NCBI GenBank assembly: GCA_018362895.1
Contig: JAHALR010000014.1
Location: 52,634 to 116,633 of the forward strand
Length of the DNA stretch: 64,000 nucleotides
DNA from: Clostridium sp.
Lineage (GTDB): Bacteria > Cyanobacteriota > Vampirovibrionia > Gastranaerophilales > Gastranaerophilaceae
Direction: 5' to 3'
The notes under the pieces: model-generated
What the model saw: the letters and a program-made list of their open reading frames with translations, nothing else
Databases searched by the model: none
Told to the model about the DNA's origin: nothing
Translations under genes and position numbers: made by a program
Part shown: piece by piece, positions 27,579-36,546 of the stretch
Position numbering within the stretch: position 1 is the stretch's first letter
Layout of the letters: each line of letters begins with the position of its first letter

Positions 27579-30158
27579 TTGAGCCAGCAAAATTTATTTG
27601 AAGACGGTAAAATCGTACCGGTTAATATAAGAGATGAGATGAAACGTTCATACATTGACTATGCAATGTCAGTTATAGTAGGACGTGCGCTTCCGGATGT
27701 AAGAGACGGTCTGAAACCCGTTCACAGACGTATTTTATTTGCTATGAACGAACTAGGGATGACTCCCGACAAACCATTTAAGAAAAGTGCCAGAATCGTC
27801 GGTGAAGTTCTCGGTAAATATCACCCTCATGGTGACTCCGCTGTTTATGAATCACTGGTTCGTATGGCTCAGGATTTTTCAACAAGATATCAGACAATCG
27901 ACGGGCATGGAAACTTCGGTTCAGTTGACGGTGACTCGGCTGCCGCAATGCGTTATACAGAAGCAAGAATGCACAAAATTACTCAGTCCATGTTAGCTGA
28001 CATTGATTGCGAAACAGTAGATTTTACACCAAACTTTGACGGCTCACTGGAAGAACCTGCTGTTCTTCCGGTAAGATTACCTATGCTTCTTTTAAACGGT
28101 GTATCAGGTATTGCCGTTGGTATGGCAACAAACATACCGCCTCACAACCTTTGTGAAATTGTTGACGGAACAGTCGCCTTAATTGACAACCCTGAAATTA
28201 CAATAGAAGGTTTAATGGAACACATTAAAGGTCCGGACTTCCCGACAGCAGCAACTATTGTAGGATTATCCGACATAAAACAGGCTTACATGACAGGACG
28301 TGGTTCTATAAAAATGAAAGCTGTTGCACAATTTGAAGAAATTCCAGGCGGAGGCGGACGTCAGGCAAGAACAGCTATCATTGTTACAGAAATACCCTAT
28401 CAGGTTAACAAAGCAATGCTCATTGAAAAAATTGCAGAACTTGTCCGTGACAAAAAGATAGATGGAATTTCAGACCTCAGAGATGAATCTGACAGAGAGG
28501 GAATGAGAATTGTCATTGAATTAAAACGTGATGCAAAACCGGAAGTTGTTAAAAATAATTTATTCAAATATACACAACTTGCAACCACATTTGGTGTGAA
28601 TATGGTTGCCCTTGTCGGAAAACAGCCAAGACTTCTCAATCTTTATGAAGTTCTTAATGAATTTGTTGAACACAGAGTTGAAGTTGTAACAAGAAGAACA
28701 ATTTTCTTCCTCAAAAAAGCTAAAATCAGAGCTCATATTTTGGAAGGTTTACTAATAGCTCTTGGCAGTTTAGATGAAGTAATTGAACTTATCAAAAAAT
28801 CCAAAACAACCGACGAAGCCAGAGTAGGTTTGATGAGTAGATTCGGTCTTGATGTAGATCAGGCAAATGCAATCCTTGAAATGCAATTGAGACGTTTAAC
28901 AGGTTTGGAACAAGACAAAATCAAATCAGAATATGATGATTTGAAAAAGAAAATTGCAGAATATGAAGCAATTCTTGCTGACAGACAAAAAGTCCTTAAC
29001 ATAATTAAAGAAGAACTTCTCGAAGATAAAGAAAAATACGGCGATGACAGAAGAACACAAATTGTTCCCGAAGCTGATGAAATGACAATCGAAGATTTGA
29101 CTCCGAATGTACCTATGGCTGTTTTCATTACTCGTCAGGGATATTTGAAAAGAATTTCACTTGATACCTTTGAACGTCAAAACAGAGCAACCAGAGGCAA
29201 AGGCGGCATAAAAACAAAAGAAGATGACGACGTAGATCAATTCTTTACGGCAATGATGCATGACAAGGTTCTGTTCTTCTCATCAAAAGGAACCGTATAC
29301 AGCCTGAACGTATACGAATTCCCTGAAGGCGGAAGACAGGCAAAAGGTCTGCCGATAATAAACGTATTACCTCTCGAGCAGGATGAACAAATTACTGCCG
29401 TCGTACCTGTAAGTGATTTTAAATCAGCTTCAAACCTGATTATGCTTACACAAAAAGGATACATTAAGAGAATCTCTCTTGATAATTTTGAAAGTATCAG
29501 AAAAAGCGGCATAATTGCTATCGGACTTGAAGAAGGCGATACTCTGTGCTGGGTAAAACAAGCTAAGGACAACGATGAGGTAATCATCGGAACTTCCTGT
29601 GGTATGGCAATAAGATTCCCGATAGCAGATCTCAGACCTTTAGGAAGAAGCGCAAGAGGCGTAAATTCTATGAAGCTGAGAAGTGCTGACAGCATAATCG
29701 GATGTGATATTGTTCCGAGAGACTATGATGCAGATCTTCTTGTCGTTACATCTGACGGATTCGGAAAACGCTCGAAACTTTCCGAATTTAGACCTCAAAA
29801 CAGAGGCGGAATTGGTTTGATTGCTACAAAATTCAAATCATCAGCTTCAAGACTTGTTGCATTAACAATTGTCGAAGAAAAAGATGAAATTATGGTCGTT
29901 ACACAAAACGGTGTAGTTTCAAGAATCAAAGCAGATTGTATTTCTCGTCAGGGAAGACCTGCAACAGGTGTAAAAATTCAAAACCTCACTGACGGTGATA
30001 TGGTTTGTACCGTTAACAAAATCGTTGACCCTGACTCAGATGATGATAATATAGAATGTAATATTTCTGAATCTGCACAAAACACAGCAGAAACAGAAAA
30101 TTCCGTTCAGCAAAGCATGCTTGACGGCATTAATAAAGAAGAAAATAGCGAAGAATAA
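27579..30158 (+). CDS. gyrA: DNA gyrase subunit A
   Basis: 859 residues from a TTG start with a strong GGGGTGGAG box; no ATG is available at the conserved N-terminus. The catalytic Tyr is in AMRYTEARM (Tyr126). The quinolone-resistance region HPHGDSAVYES has Ser87 and Glu91, the susceptible-type residues. A GyrA box-like ATRGKGGIKTKE marks the C-terminal beta-pinwheel, distinguishing it from ParC. Acidic C-terminal tail. It introduces negative supercoils with GyrB, which is not in this window. Followed after 20 nt by the Ycf23-like gene, probably in one operon. Confidence 0.97.
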   Translation: MSQQNLFEDGKIVPVNIRDEMKRSYIDYAMSVIVGRALPDVRDGLKPVHRRILFAMNELGMTPDKPFKKSARIVGEVLGKYHPHGDSAVYESLVRMAQDFSTRYQTIDGHGNFGSVDGDSAAAMRYTEARMHKITQSMLADIDCETVDFTPNFDGSLEEPAVLPVRLPMLLLNGVSGIAVGMATNIPPHNLCEIVDGTVALIDNPEITIEGLMEHIKGPDFPTAATIVGLSDIKQAYMTGRGSIKMKAVAQFEEIPGGGGRQARTAIIVTEIPYQVNKAMLIEKIAELVRDKKIDGISDLRDESDREGMRIVIELKRDAKPEVVKNNLFKYTQLATTFGVNMVALVGKQPRLLNLYEVLNEFVEHRVEVVTRRTIFFLKKAKIRAHILEGLLIALGSLDEVIELIKKSKTTDEARVGLMSRFGLDVDQANAILEMQLRRLTGLEQDKIKSEYDDLKKKIAEYEAILADRQKVLNIIKEELLEDKEKYGDDRRTQIVPEADEMTIEDLTPNVPMAVFITRQGYLKRISLDTFERQNRATRGKGGIKTKEDDDVDQFFTAMMHDKVLFFSSKGTVYSLNVYEFPEGGRQAKGLPIINVLPLEQDEQITAVVPVSDFKSASNLIMLTQKGYIKRISLDNFESIRKSGIIAIGLEEGDTLCWVKQAKDNDEVIIGTSCGMAIRFPIADLRPLGRSARGVNSMKLRSADSIIGCDIVPRDYDADLLVVTSDGFGKRSKLSEFRPQNRGGIGLIATKFKSSASRLVALTIVEEKDEIMVVTQNGVVSRIKADCISRQGRPATGVKIQNLTDGDMVCTVNKIVDPDSDDDNIECNISESAQNTAETENSVQQSMLDGINKEENSEE

Positions 30159-30178
30159 AAATAAGAAAGGTTTTTAAG

Positions 30179-30943
30179 ATGAAAAGAATCAATTCATTTA
30201 AAAGAGATTTAGAAGCTAAAAAAGCAGTAAAAATCATTGCAGGCATTGACAACTTTGATATGGAAAGAGTTAGAAATGTGGTAATGGCTGCTGACAAAGC
30301 AGGAGCAAGCGCAGTTGATGTTTCTGCTAACGAAGAAATCATCAAAATGGCTAAAGAAACTACTTCATTGCCTGTTTTTGTTTCATCAATTGTTCCAGAA
30401 GATTTAGCAATGGCAGTAAGAGCAGGTGCTGATGCTATTGAAATTGGAAACTTTGATGCTTTGTACAAAAAAGGTTTAAGAATGTCAGCTTCTGAAATTC
30501 TCGACATTGTTAAAGAGACCTTGTCACTTGTTAAAAAATCAAACATATTTGTTTGTGTAACAGTTCCGGGACACATTGATGTTTCTTCACAAATTGCTTT
30601 AGCAAAAGAATTGGAAGAATTGAATATTGACCTTATACAAACAGAAGGTGCAGCAATTGCAAACGCTCATTCAGAAGGTGCAAGAGGTCTTCTTGAAACA
30701 GCTCAGGTTTCTATTGCTAACACAATTGAATTGGCAAGAAACGTAGAAATTCCTGTAATGACAGCTTCAGGTCTTACAGCTACAACCGTAAAAATGGCCT
30801 TCGCAGCAGGTGCTTCAGCAGTAGGCGTAGGTTCTTGCGTAAATAAATTGAATTCACAAATCGAAATGATTGCTACTGCCACTGCAATTGTTGAAGCAGC
30901 AAAAGGCGAAACAATCGAAGAAAAAGAAGAAGTTCTCGCTTAA
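30179..30943 (+). CDS. Ycf23/DUF561 TIM-barrel protein
   Basis: 254 residues with AAGAAAGG as ribosome site. KAVKIIAGIDNFDMERVRNVVMAADKAGASAVDVSA, LPVFVSSIVPEDLAMAVRAGADAIEIGNFDALY, VTVPGHI, LIQTEGAAIANAHSEGARGLLE and VMTASGLTATTVKMAFAAGASAVGVGS are the repeated beta-alpha units of the Ycf23 family, a TIM barrel found in cyanobacteria and in plastid genomes and whose reaction is unknown. Its presence is a lineage marker for cyanobacteria and their non-photosynthetic relatives. Terminated at 30963. Confidence 0.88.
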   Translation: MKRINSFKRDLEAKKAVKIIAGIDNFDMERVRNVVMAADKAGASAVDVSANEEIIKMAKETTSLPVFVSSIVPEDLAMAVRAGADAIEIGNFDALYKKGLRMSASEILDIVKETLSLVKKSNIFVCVTVPGHIDVSSQIALAKELEELNIDLIQTEGAAIANAHSEGARGLLETAQVSIANTIELARNVEIPVMTASGLTATTVKMAFAAGASAVGVGSCVNKLNSQIEMIATATAIVEAAKGETIEEKEEVLA

Positions 30944-30962
30944 AATAATAAAAATTTAAAAT

Positions 30963-30993
30963 AAAAAGCCTTAAGTTAAACTTAAGGCTTTTT
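30963..30993 (+). terminator. Terminator of gyrA-ycf23 operon
   Basis: AAAAAGCCTTAAG / CTTAAGGCTTTTT, a long perfect stem with a T run. Confidence 0.92.
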
Positions 30994-31066
30994 ATTTTAC
31001 TTTACTATTTCTTATGTTTTTAAGAAAATAAAAAATGTACGGATGATAATAAATATGAGGTGTATT

Positions 31067-32272
31067 ATGAAAAAATCAATCCAAGATTTGGGCGATATTA
31101 AAGGTAAAAGAGCCCTTGTTCGTGTAGACGTAAACGTTCCTATGGACGAAAATAAAAACGTAACAGACGATACAAGAATTCAAGCTATTATTCCTACTGT
31201 AAAAGCTTTAAAAGAAAAAGGTGCAAAAGTTATTCTTATGGCTCACCTTGGCAGACCAAAAGGTGAATGGAAAGTTGAAGAATTTTCACTTGAACCGGTT
31301 GCTAAATATTTAAGCAAAGTTTTGGGAGAAGATGTATTATTCGTTAAATCTCCTGTCGGAGAAGGTGCTGATAAAGAACTTGAATCACTAAAAGACGGTC
31401 AGGTTGCTTTACTTGAAAACATCAGATTCTACAAAGCTGAAGAAGCAAAAGATGATGATATGACTTTTGCTAACGAACTTGCTAAACTTGGTGACTTCTA
31501 TGTAAACGATGCATTCGGAGCAGCACACAGAAACCATACATCAACAGCTAAACTTGCAAAAGTTTTGAAACCTGCTGTATCAGGTTTGTTAATGGAAAAA
31601 GAAATCAGATGTCTTTCACAAGCATTAGATAATCCTGTAAGACCTTTCACAGCTGTTGTAGGCGGAGCTAAAGTTTCTTCTAAAATCGGTGTTTTAGAAA
31701 ACCTAATCGACAAAGTTGACAACCTTATCATTGGTGGTGGTATGGCTTATACATTTGTAAAAGCCAACGGTGGTAAAATTGGTAACTCTATTTGTGAAGA
31801 TGACCAAATGGATGTAGCCAAAGCTATTGAAAAGAAAGCTGCTGATAAAGGTGTAAAAATCGTTATGGCAACAGATGTACTCGCTACTGACGATTTCTCA
31901 GGTAAAGGCACAAACAAAATTACACCGGTTGACCAAATTCCTGACGGATACGAAGGTGTTGATGCAGGTCCTGAAACACAAAAAGCATTTGCTGATGTTA
32001 TCAAAAATTCAAAAACTATTTTGATGAATGGTCCTGTCGGCGCATTCGAAAATCCTGTATTCGCTGAAGGAACAAAAGCGGTTTTAGAAGCTATTGTTGA
32101 AGCAACTAAAAACGGTGCAGTTTCTGTTATAGGCGGTGGTGACTCAGTTTCTGCTGCTAAACAATTCTGCAAAGCAGAAGACTTTACACATGTTTCAACA
32201 GGTGGCGGAGCTTCTCTCGAATTTATCGAAGGTAAAGTTCTTCCTGGTGTTGCTGCATTGGATGACAAATAA
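31067..32272 (+). CDS. pgk: Phosphoglycerate kinase
   Basis: 401 residues from ATG 31067, chosen because TGAGGTG lies 7 nt upstream and MKKSIQDL fits the family; an upstream ATG at 31043 has no ribosome site. Motifs: VRVDVNVPMDE, LMAHLGRPKGE, LLENIRFYKAE, VNDAFGAAHRNHTST, VVGGAKVSSKIGVLENL, the ATP-site GPVGAFE and VIGGGDSVSAA, GGGASLEFIEGK. Catalyses the 1,3-bisphosphoglycerate to 3-phosphoglycerate step of glycolysis with ATP formation. Standalone gene with its own terminator. Codon use is even and typical of a highly expressed gene. Confidence 0.97.
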   Translation: MKKSIQDLGDIKGKRALVRVDVNVPMDENKNVTDDTRIQAIIPTVKALKEKGAKVILMAHLGRPKGEWKVEEFSLEPVAKYLSKVLGEDVLFVKSPVGEGADKELESLKDGQVALLENIRFYKAEEAKDDDMTFANELAKLGDFYVNDAFGAAHRNHTSTAKLAKVLKPAVSGLLMEKEIRCLSQALDNPVRPFTAVVGGAKVSSKIGVLENLIDKVDNLIIGGGMAYTFVKANGGKIGNSICEDDQMDVAKAIEKKAADKGVKIVMATDVLATDDFSGKGTNKITPVDQIPDGYEGVDAGPETQKAFADVIKNSKTILMNGPVGAFENPVFAEGTKAVLEAIVEATKNGAVSVIGGGDSVSAAKQFCKAEDFTHVSTGGGASLEFIEGKVLPGVAALDDK

Positions 32273-32290
32273 GAATATATCATAATTTAC

Positions 32291-32322
32291 AAAAAGCCTC
32301 TCTGCAAAATGAGAGGCTTTTA
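32291..32322 (+). terminator. Terminator of pgk
   Basis: AAAAGCCTCTC / GAGAGGCTTTT with a 7-nt loop and T run. Confidence 0.9.
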
Positions 32323-32405
32323 TTTTTTATGTTTAAAAGTTGTAAAAATAGGAATATAAAATATAGAAGGTTTTTAGTTCTAGTGTAAATTTTTATGAGG
32401 TTTTT

Positions 32406-32855
32406 ATGAAGTTAAGAGCACTTACGTTATGTTTAATTGTGTTTATAACAACAGCCATTTCAGTATATGCTTCAACAGGTAATGAAGCTATACGTGCACA
32501 GATGTATAATATCATAAGAACTAAACCATATTTTAATACAACTAAACCATTTATAGACAACTTTATAACAAAATTAAACAATATAAACTATTCTTCCGAA
32601 AAAGCTGTCTGGAGAACAATAGATGAAAAAATAGCAGTTGATGAAACCAGCTTCAAACAGATTAACGGAATATATTATCTGGTTTTCAAAACAAGAGATG
32701 ATAGCATAATAGGAATGGTAAGATTCAAATGTAAAACAAATGATAACGGAGGATTCAAAAAAATAGAATCATTTAATTATAAAAAGCTAAATGCAATTAC
32801 AGAAATAGACGAAAACAGATTTAACTTGATAGAAGAAGCCGCCTGTGAGCCATAA
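32406..32855 (+). CDS. Secreted protein of unknown function
   Basis: 149 residues with GAGG upstream. An N-terminal signal peptide (KLRALTLCLIVFITTAISVYA, cleavage likely after SVYA) leads to a mature domain of ~125 residues with alternating strands (AVWRTIDEKIAVDE, IYYLVFKTRDDSIIGMVRFK). No lipobox Cys and no family recognised. Probably exported to the periplasm or outside. Neighbours do not indicate a pathway. Confidence 0.7.
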   Translation: MKLRALTLCLIVFITTAISVYASTGNEAIRAQMYNIIRTKPYFNTTKPFIDNFITKLNNINYSSEKAVWRTIDEKIAVDETSFKQINGIYYLVFKTRDDSIIGMVRFKCKTNDNGGFKKIESFNYKKLNAITEIDENRFNLIEEAACEP

Positions 32856-32929
32856 TTTCTAAAAGCTTTTCTTGTAACCCGTTTATATTTTTCCTATTAT
32901 TAAAATAAAGGAATAATTGGGTTGGAAAA

Positions 32930-34150
32930 ATGAATAAAATTATTGAACAGGCAGAAGAAAAAGTACAAAAATATTTTAAAAGAATAGATGAGATAAAAGA
33001 TCATAATCAAGAAAAGGTTCTCGAAGCTTTTAGAAAAAATAAAATCGGTCTTGAGCATTTTTCAACAGTAAGCGGATATGGTCATGATGATATGGGGCGT
33101 GAAACTCTCGACAAAACATTTGCAGACGTATTCAAAACAGAATCAGCAATAGTCAGAAATCACTTTGTCTCAGGTACTCATGCAATAGCCTGTGCATTAT
33201 TCGGAAACCTCCGATACGGTGAAAAACTTGTATCTGTTGTAGGAACACCATATGACACAATGGAAGAAGTAATAGGCACAAGGGGGAATTACCGAGCTTC
33301 ATTAATGGGGCACGGTGTAAAATATGAAGAAATTCCACTCAAAGATAATAATTACGTAGACTTTGAAAAACTGGAAAAAACAATTGACAAAACTGTAAAC
33401 ATGGTAACAATACAGCGTTCAAGAGGTTACTCTACAAGACAATCATTAAATATAGAAACAACAAAAAAGGTTATAGATCTCATAAAATCCAAAAATCCCG
33501 ACTGTATTTGTTTTGTTGACAATTGTTATTGTGAATTTGTTGAAGAAAAAGAACCTCTCGAGATAGGAGCAGACATAGTTGCAGGTTCATTAATAAAAAA
33601 TCCCGGCGGAGGTATTGTTGAAACAGGCGGATACATAGCAGGAAAAGAAGAATTTGTCGAACAGGCTGCTTACAGGTTAACAGCTCCGGGAATTGGCTCA
33701 GAAGGCGGCGCAATGTTAAACCAAACAAGACTTATTTTTCAAGGGCTTTTTATGGCACCTTCAATTGTATCCGAAGCAATAAAAGGAGCTGTATTAGCAT
33801 CACAAGTTTTTGAAGATATTGGATTTGTTTCAACTCCAAAACCATTTGAACAAAGGACAGACTTGATACAAACAATAGAATTCGGCAAGCCGGAACCACT
33901 TCTGGCTTTTTGTAAAGCATTGCAGCACAATTCACCGATTGAATCTTATTTAACACCTATACCGGATGAAGTTCCGGGATATGATGACAAATTAATTATG
34001 GCAGGAGGAAGTTTTATCGAAGGCTCAACAATTGAACTTTCCGCAGACGGTCCGATGAGAGCACCATATGCAGCATACATGCAGGGTGGTTTGAATTATG
34101 CTCATGTAAAAATTGCGCTTAACGGTGTACTAAAAGAATTAGGATTATAA
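32930..34150 (+). CDS. PLP-dependent enzyme of the aluminum-resistance / Met-gamma-lyase-like family
   Basis: 406 residues. VSGYGHDDMGRETLDKTFADVF, AIVRNHFVSGTHAIACALFGNL, TMEEVIGTRG, IQRSRGYSTRQS, CFVDNCYCEFVEEKEP and AGSLIKNPGGGI (the likely PLP lysine in SLIKNPGG) match PF06838, a family annotated as methionine gamma-lyase-like or aluminum resistance protein and found next to glnA or hfq in Firmicutes. The true substrate is unknown. Single gene with its own terminator. GGAA sites upstream are weak. Confidence 0.88.
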   Translation: MNKIIEQAEEKVQKYFKRIDEIKDHNQEKVLEAFRKNKIGLEHFSTVSGYGHDDMGRETLDKTFADVFKTESAIVRNHFVSGTHAIACALFGNLRYGEKLVSVVGTPYDTMEEVIGTRGNYRASLMGHGVKYEEIPLKDNNYVDFEKLEKTIDKTVNMVTIQRSRGYSTRQSLNIETTKKVIDLIKSKNPDCICFVDNCYCEFVEEKEPLEIGADIVAGSLIKNPGGGIVETGGYIAGKEEFVEQAAYRLTAPGIGSEGGAMLNQTRLIFQGLFMAPSIVSEAIKGAVLASQVFEDIGFVSTPKPFEQRTDLIQTIEFGKPEPLLAFCKALQHNSPIESYLTPIPDEVPGYDDKLIMAGGSFIEGSTIELSADGPMRAPYAAYMQGGLNYAHVKIALNGVLKELGL

Positions 34151-34184
34151 AAAAGAGCCTTCAATATTGAAGGCTCTTTTTTTA
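34148..34184. terminator. Bidirectional terminator
   Basis: AAAAAGAGCCTTCAATATTGAAGGCTCTTTTT, a perfect palindrome, between the convergent genes at 32930 and 34197. Confidence 0.92.
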
Positions 34185-34196
34185 TTTTAACTTTAC

Positions 34197-34637
34197 TTAT
34201 TTACCGGCATTCAATGTTTTTATTATACTGTCAGAAATATCAACAGCACCATACAATGTATTATTGCTTGTAAGAATCAAAGCATATACACCTTTTTTAC
34301 CTTCAGCATCGATTGCTTTTTTCACATCAGCTTCAAGCCCCTTCAAAGCATTAATTTTATTTTTTTGGAGCTTATCCATTTTAGCCTTCAATTCTTTGCC
34401 GTATTTGTCTTCAAGTTTTTTTCTGTCAGCATCAGTTGTTGCTGCAACTACGCTTTTTTGTGCATCTACGATAAACACTCTGATATCAGCTTCTTGTTTT
34501 TGAATTGATTGATTAATAACAGCAGTTTTTTTGTATCCTTTTAAAACTTTGTCAATGTCAACAGAAGCATATTTATCAGCCGCGAATACAGGTGTAGTAA
34601 GTGCAAATAATGCGATTAATGTCAATAATTTTTTCAT
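34197..34637 (-). CDS. Skp/OmpH-like periplasmic chaperone
   Basis: 146 residues from ATG 34637 (AAGAGAG upstream); a longer reading from 34685 adds a non-signal leader and is rejected. Signal peptide MKKLLTLIALFALTTPVFAA, then YASVDIDKVLKGYKKTA, a long Lys/Gln coiled coil and a compact end (YALILTSNNTLYGAVDISDSIIKTL). Matches the OmpH/Skp family that holds outer membrane proteins during transit, in keeping with the lipid A genes in this window. Confidence 0.85.
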   Translation of the reverse strand: MKKLLTLIALFALTTPVFAADKYASVDIDKVLKGYKKTAVINQSIQKQEADIRVFIVDAQKSVVAATTDADRKKLEDKYGKELKAKMDKLQKNKINALKGLEADVKKAIDAEGKKGVYALILTSNNTLYGAVDISDSIIKTLNAGK

Positions 34638-34706
34638 AAGAATCTCTCTTTTCTTGTGTAATAAGTACTCAAATAAGAGTACCATAATTCAACCTAATAG
34701 TAAATA

Positions 34707-34740
34707 AAAACAGAACGGAAGATTTTATCCGTTCTGTTTT
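34707..34740. terminator. Terminator between two secreted-protein genes
   Basis: AAAACAGAACGGA / TCCGTTCTGTTTT with an 8-nt loop. It ends the leftward gene at 34744 and isolates it from the Skp-like gene. Confidence 0.88.
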
Positions 34741-34743
34741 CTA

Positions 34744-35070
34744 TTAATATTTAAAAGAATCTTTTAAATTTTTAACAGCTTCTTTTCTTTGTTCTTGTTT
34801 CTTTTTATATGCTTCTTGTTTTGCTTGTTGCTGTTTTTTATATTCTTCTTGTTTTTTAACCAAGGCAGCTTTGTCAGCTTCTCTTTTCTTTTTAGCTTCT
34901 TCTTGTTTTTTCTGAATTTCTGTCAGCTTAGCATCCTGTTTTTTTATAGCTGCATCTCTTTTATTCTGATAATTTTTCAAAAAATCAGTAGAATTTGAAG
35001 CAGCAAAAGACATTCCTGCACTCATAATAAAAGCTGCCGCTAATAACATAGTTGAGAATTTTTTCATCAT
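34744..35070 (-). CDS. Secreted Lys/Gln-rich coiled-coil protein
   Basis: 108 residues; the second Met (35067) has the better distance to GGAGG. Signal peptide KKFSTMLLAAAFIMSAGMSFAA, then an uninterrupted charged helix with KKREADKAALVKKQEEYKKQQQ. It looks like a long single alpha helix or coiled coil in the periplasm. No family recognised. It may be a structural or cell-wall-associated partner of its Skp-like neighbour; that is only a positional guess. Confidence 0.7.
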   Translation of the reverse strand: MMKKFSTMLLAAAFIMSAGMSFAASNSTDFLKNYQNKRDAAIKKQDAKLTEIQKKQEEAKKKREADKAALVKKQEEYKKQQQAKQEAYKKKQEQRKEAVKNLKDSFKY

Positions 35071-35122
35071 ATAACCTCCGTTTCTACGGCTAGATTATAC
35101 CATATTATAAAGTCTTATCAAG

Positions 35123-35293
35123 CTATAAATCTTCAGGAATGTATAAATCTTTTTTGTCCAGTTTTTCTCTGATTTCTCTGTACGAGCCTGATTCACATGC
35201 AACTATCTGATATTCTTTTATTATAGAAATAATATCATCTGTTGAAATCCTTATACTTCTGCGGCCATGAATGTTTTCGACAATTGTTGCCAT
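35123..35293 (-). CDS. Small conserved-looking protein
   Basis: 56 residues with an excellent ribosome site (AAGGAGGG, 8 nt). MATIVENIHGRRSIRISTDDIISIIKEYQIVACESG, then a helix with YREIREKLDKKDLYIPEDL. The strand-helix-helix pattern could be a small nucleic-acid or protein-binding module. No family recognised. It is divergent from the radical-SAM-like gene at 35528. Confidence 0.6.
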   Translation of the reverse strand: MATIVENIHGRRSIRISTDDIISIIKEYQIVACESGSYREIREKLDKKDLYIPEDL

Positions 35294-35527
35294 AGTGCAA
35301 CCCTCCTTATAAATATATAAGGTTTATCGAAATTCTTTTTGTTTACTTTAAAAATATCATTGATATTTATTAGAAAAAAACTTTCAAATTTTAACTCTAT
35401 ATAAAAAAATTTTGTATATAGAAAAAAGATTAAATTTTTTATATACACCTGTGCTATTTATAAACTTTAGTATTCCAACTAGAATCTATACAAAGATTTG
35501 AAAGAAATCAAAGGAGGAATGGTCAAA
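35294..35527. promoter_or_regulatory. Divergent control region
   Basis: 234 bp, very AT-rich. It contains GTATATA (35414-35420) and its mirror TATATAC (35440-35446) about 20 nt apart around an A/T tract, similar to the GTATATAC sites before the genes at 26056 and 43976. No standard -35 box stands out. Confidence 0.42.
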
Positions 35528-36388
35528 ATGTATAATTCAATTATTCAGGCAGAATGTGTGATACTGAAAGAATTAAATCATCTTTTTATAGACTTGGAAT
35601 ATACAAAAACACAAAATAAAAGTTTTAATGTATACAGAAGCAGAAGCTTCAACCAAAAAAATAAAAAATATCTCCAATTAGATGAAATAAAAGATGCATT
35701 AAAACTAGCTGACAAATCCAGACTAAAATACATTTATATTACAGGCAAAAATTCAATGTCTCATCCTGAATTCAATCATATATTGAGACTCTGCCTAACA
35801 TATAGCTCCGTAACAATCTTTTCTGACGGCAGCTGCATAAATGATAAAAAATCAAGATTTCTAAAAAGAGTTGAAGAAGAAGGAACAAATGAAATTATCT
35901 TCAAAATAGAAATTAATCACTATGATGAAAAACAGAATGATGAAATTTCTGGCAGAGGCTCCTTCAGAAAAGCACTTCATGCCATTACATCTTTGAACAA
36001 ATATGGTTTCAATCCGATTCTTGTAATTAAAGCCGGCAAAAATGAAATAGATGAATTAAAGCAAGGATTTGTTGAACTTGGGAAAAAATTCAAATTTGAA
36101 ACAGAAGATATAAATTTTGCCTTCATACCCAAAATAAGAAAAGAAGAAGAGAAAAATATATCAGAAGATATGAACGAAACAGAAACAACAAATCTCGATT
36201 TGGACTGTATGACTTGCAGAATTCTGGCAAAATCAGGAGTCTACAACTGTCCTGTTTTGCTTAATGATTACAGAGGTCGTTCTGGTTCTTCTTTAAAAGA
36301 TTTTAGCTCAAAATGTTATCTAGAGACATATGAATGTCAGCAATGTAAAAGAAACGGACAAAGAATCTATACAAACAATTGGAGTTAG
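35528..36388 (+). CDS. Radical-SAM-like protein lacking the catalytic cysteines
   Basis: 286 residues from ATG 35528 (GGAGG 10 nt upstream; ATGs further up are too close or lack a site). The barrel-like pattern includes LKYIYITGKNSMSHPEFNHILRL (place of the GGE motif), VTIFSDGS, GTNEIIFKIEI, GRGSFRKALHAI and PILVIKAG, as in radical SAM enzymes. The position of the CxxxCxxC loop (LFIDLEYTKTQNKSF) has no cysteine. The C-terminus keeps a SPASM/twitch-like cysteine set (CMTC ... CP ... C ... CQQCK). Probably a non-catalytic or altered family member. Confidence 0.6.
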   Translation: MYNSIIQAECVILKELNHLFIDLEYTKTQNKSFNVYRSRSFNQKNKKYLQLDEIKDALKLADKSRLKYIYITGKNSMSHPEFNHILRLCLTYSSVTIFSDGSCINDKKSRFLKRVEEEGTNEIIFKIEINHYDEKQNDEISGRGSFRKALHAITSLNKYGFNPILVIKAGKNEIDELKQGFVELGKKFKFETEDINFAFIPKIRKEEEKNISEDMNETETTNLDLDCMTCRILAKSGVYNCPVLLNDYRGRSGSSLKDFSSKCYLETYECQQCKRNGQRIYTNNWS

Positions 36389-36546
36389 AACACAAAATAA
36401 CAAAAAAAGAAACAGGTCAGAAAACTTTTAGACCAAGCCTAAAAACTTTTTTTATCGCAACCCCGAAAAAAGTGCCTGGATGTTAACTAACCTGCCAGTT
36501 ATATAATGCCCATTTTAAAAAATTTTTAAACAATAAAAAGGTAAAA
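36389..36546. other. Short intergenic stretch
   Basis: 158 bp between the convergent genes at 35528 and 36547. It has two AAAACTTTTTAG-like direct copies around 36421-36451 but no clear terminator hairpin. Nothing else recognised. Confidence 0.4.

Noticed and set aside
34744..35070. Tandem repeat protein or translocated effector
   Set aside because: The Lys/Gln-rich region has no regular repeat unit; it is simply a long charged helix behind a signal peptide.
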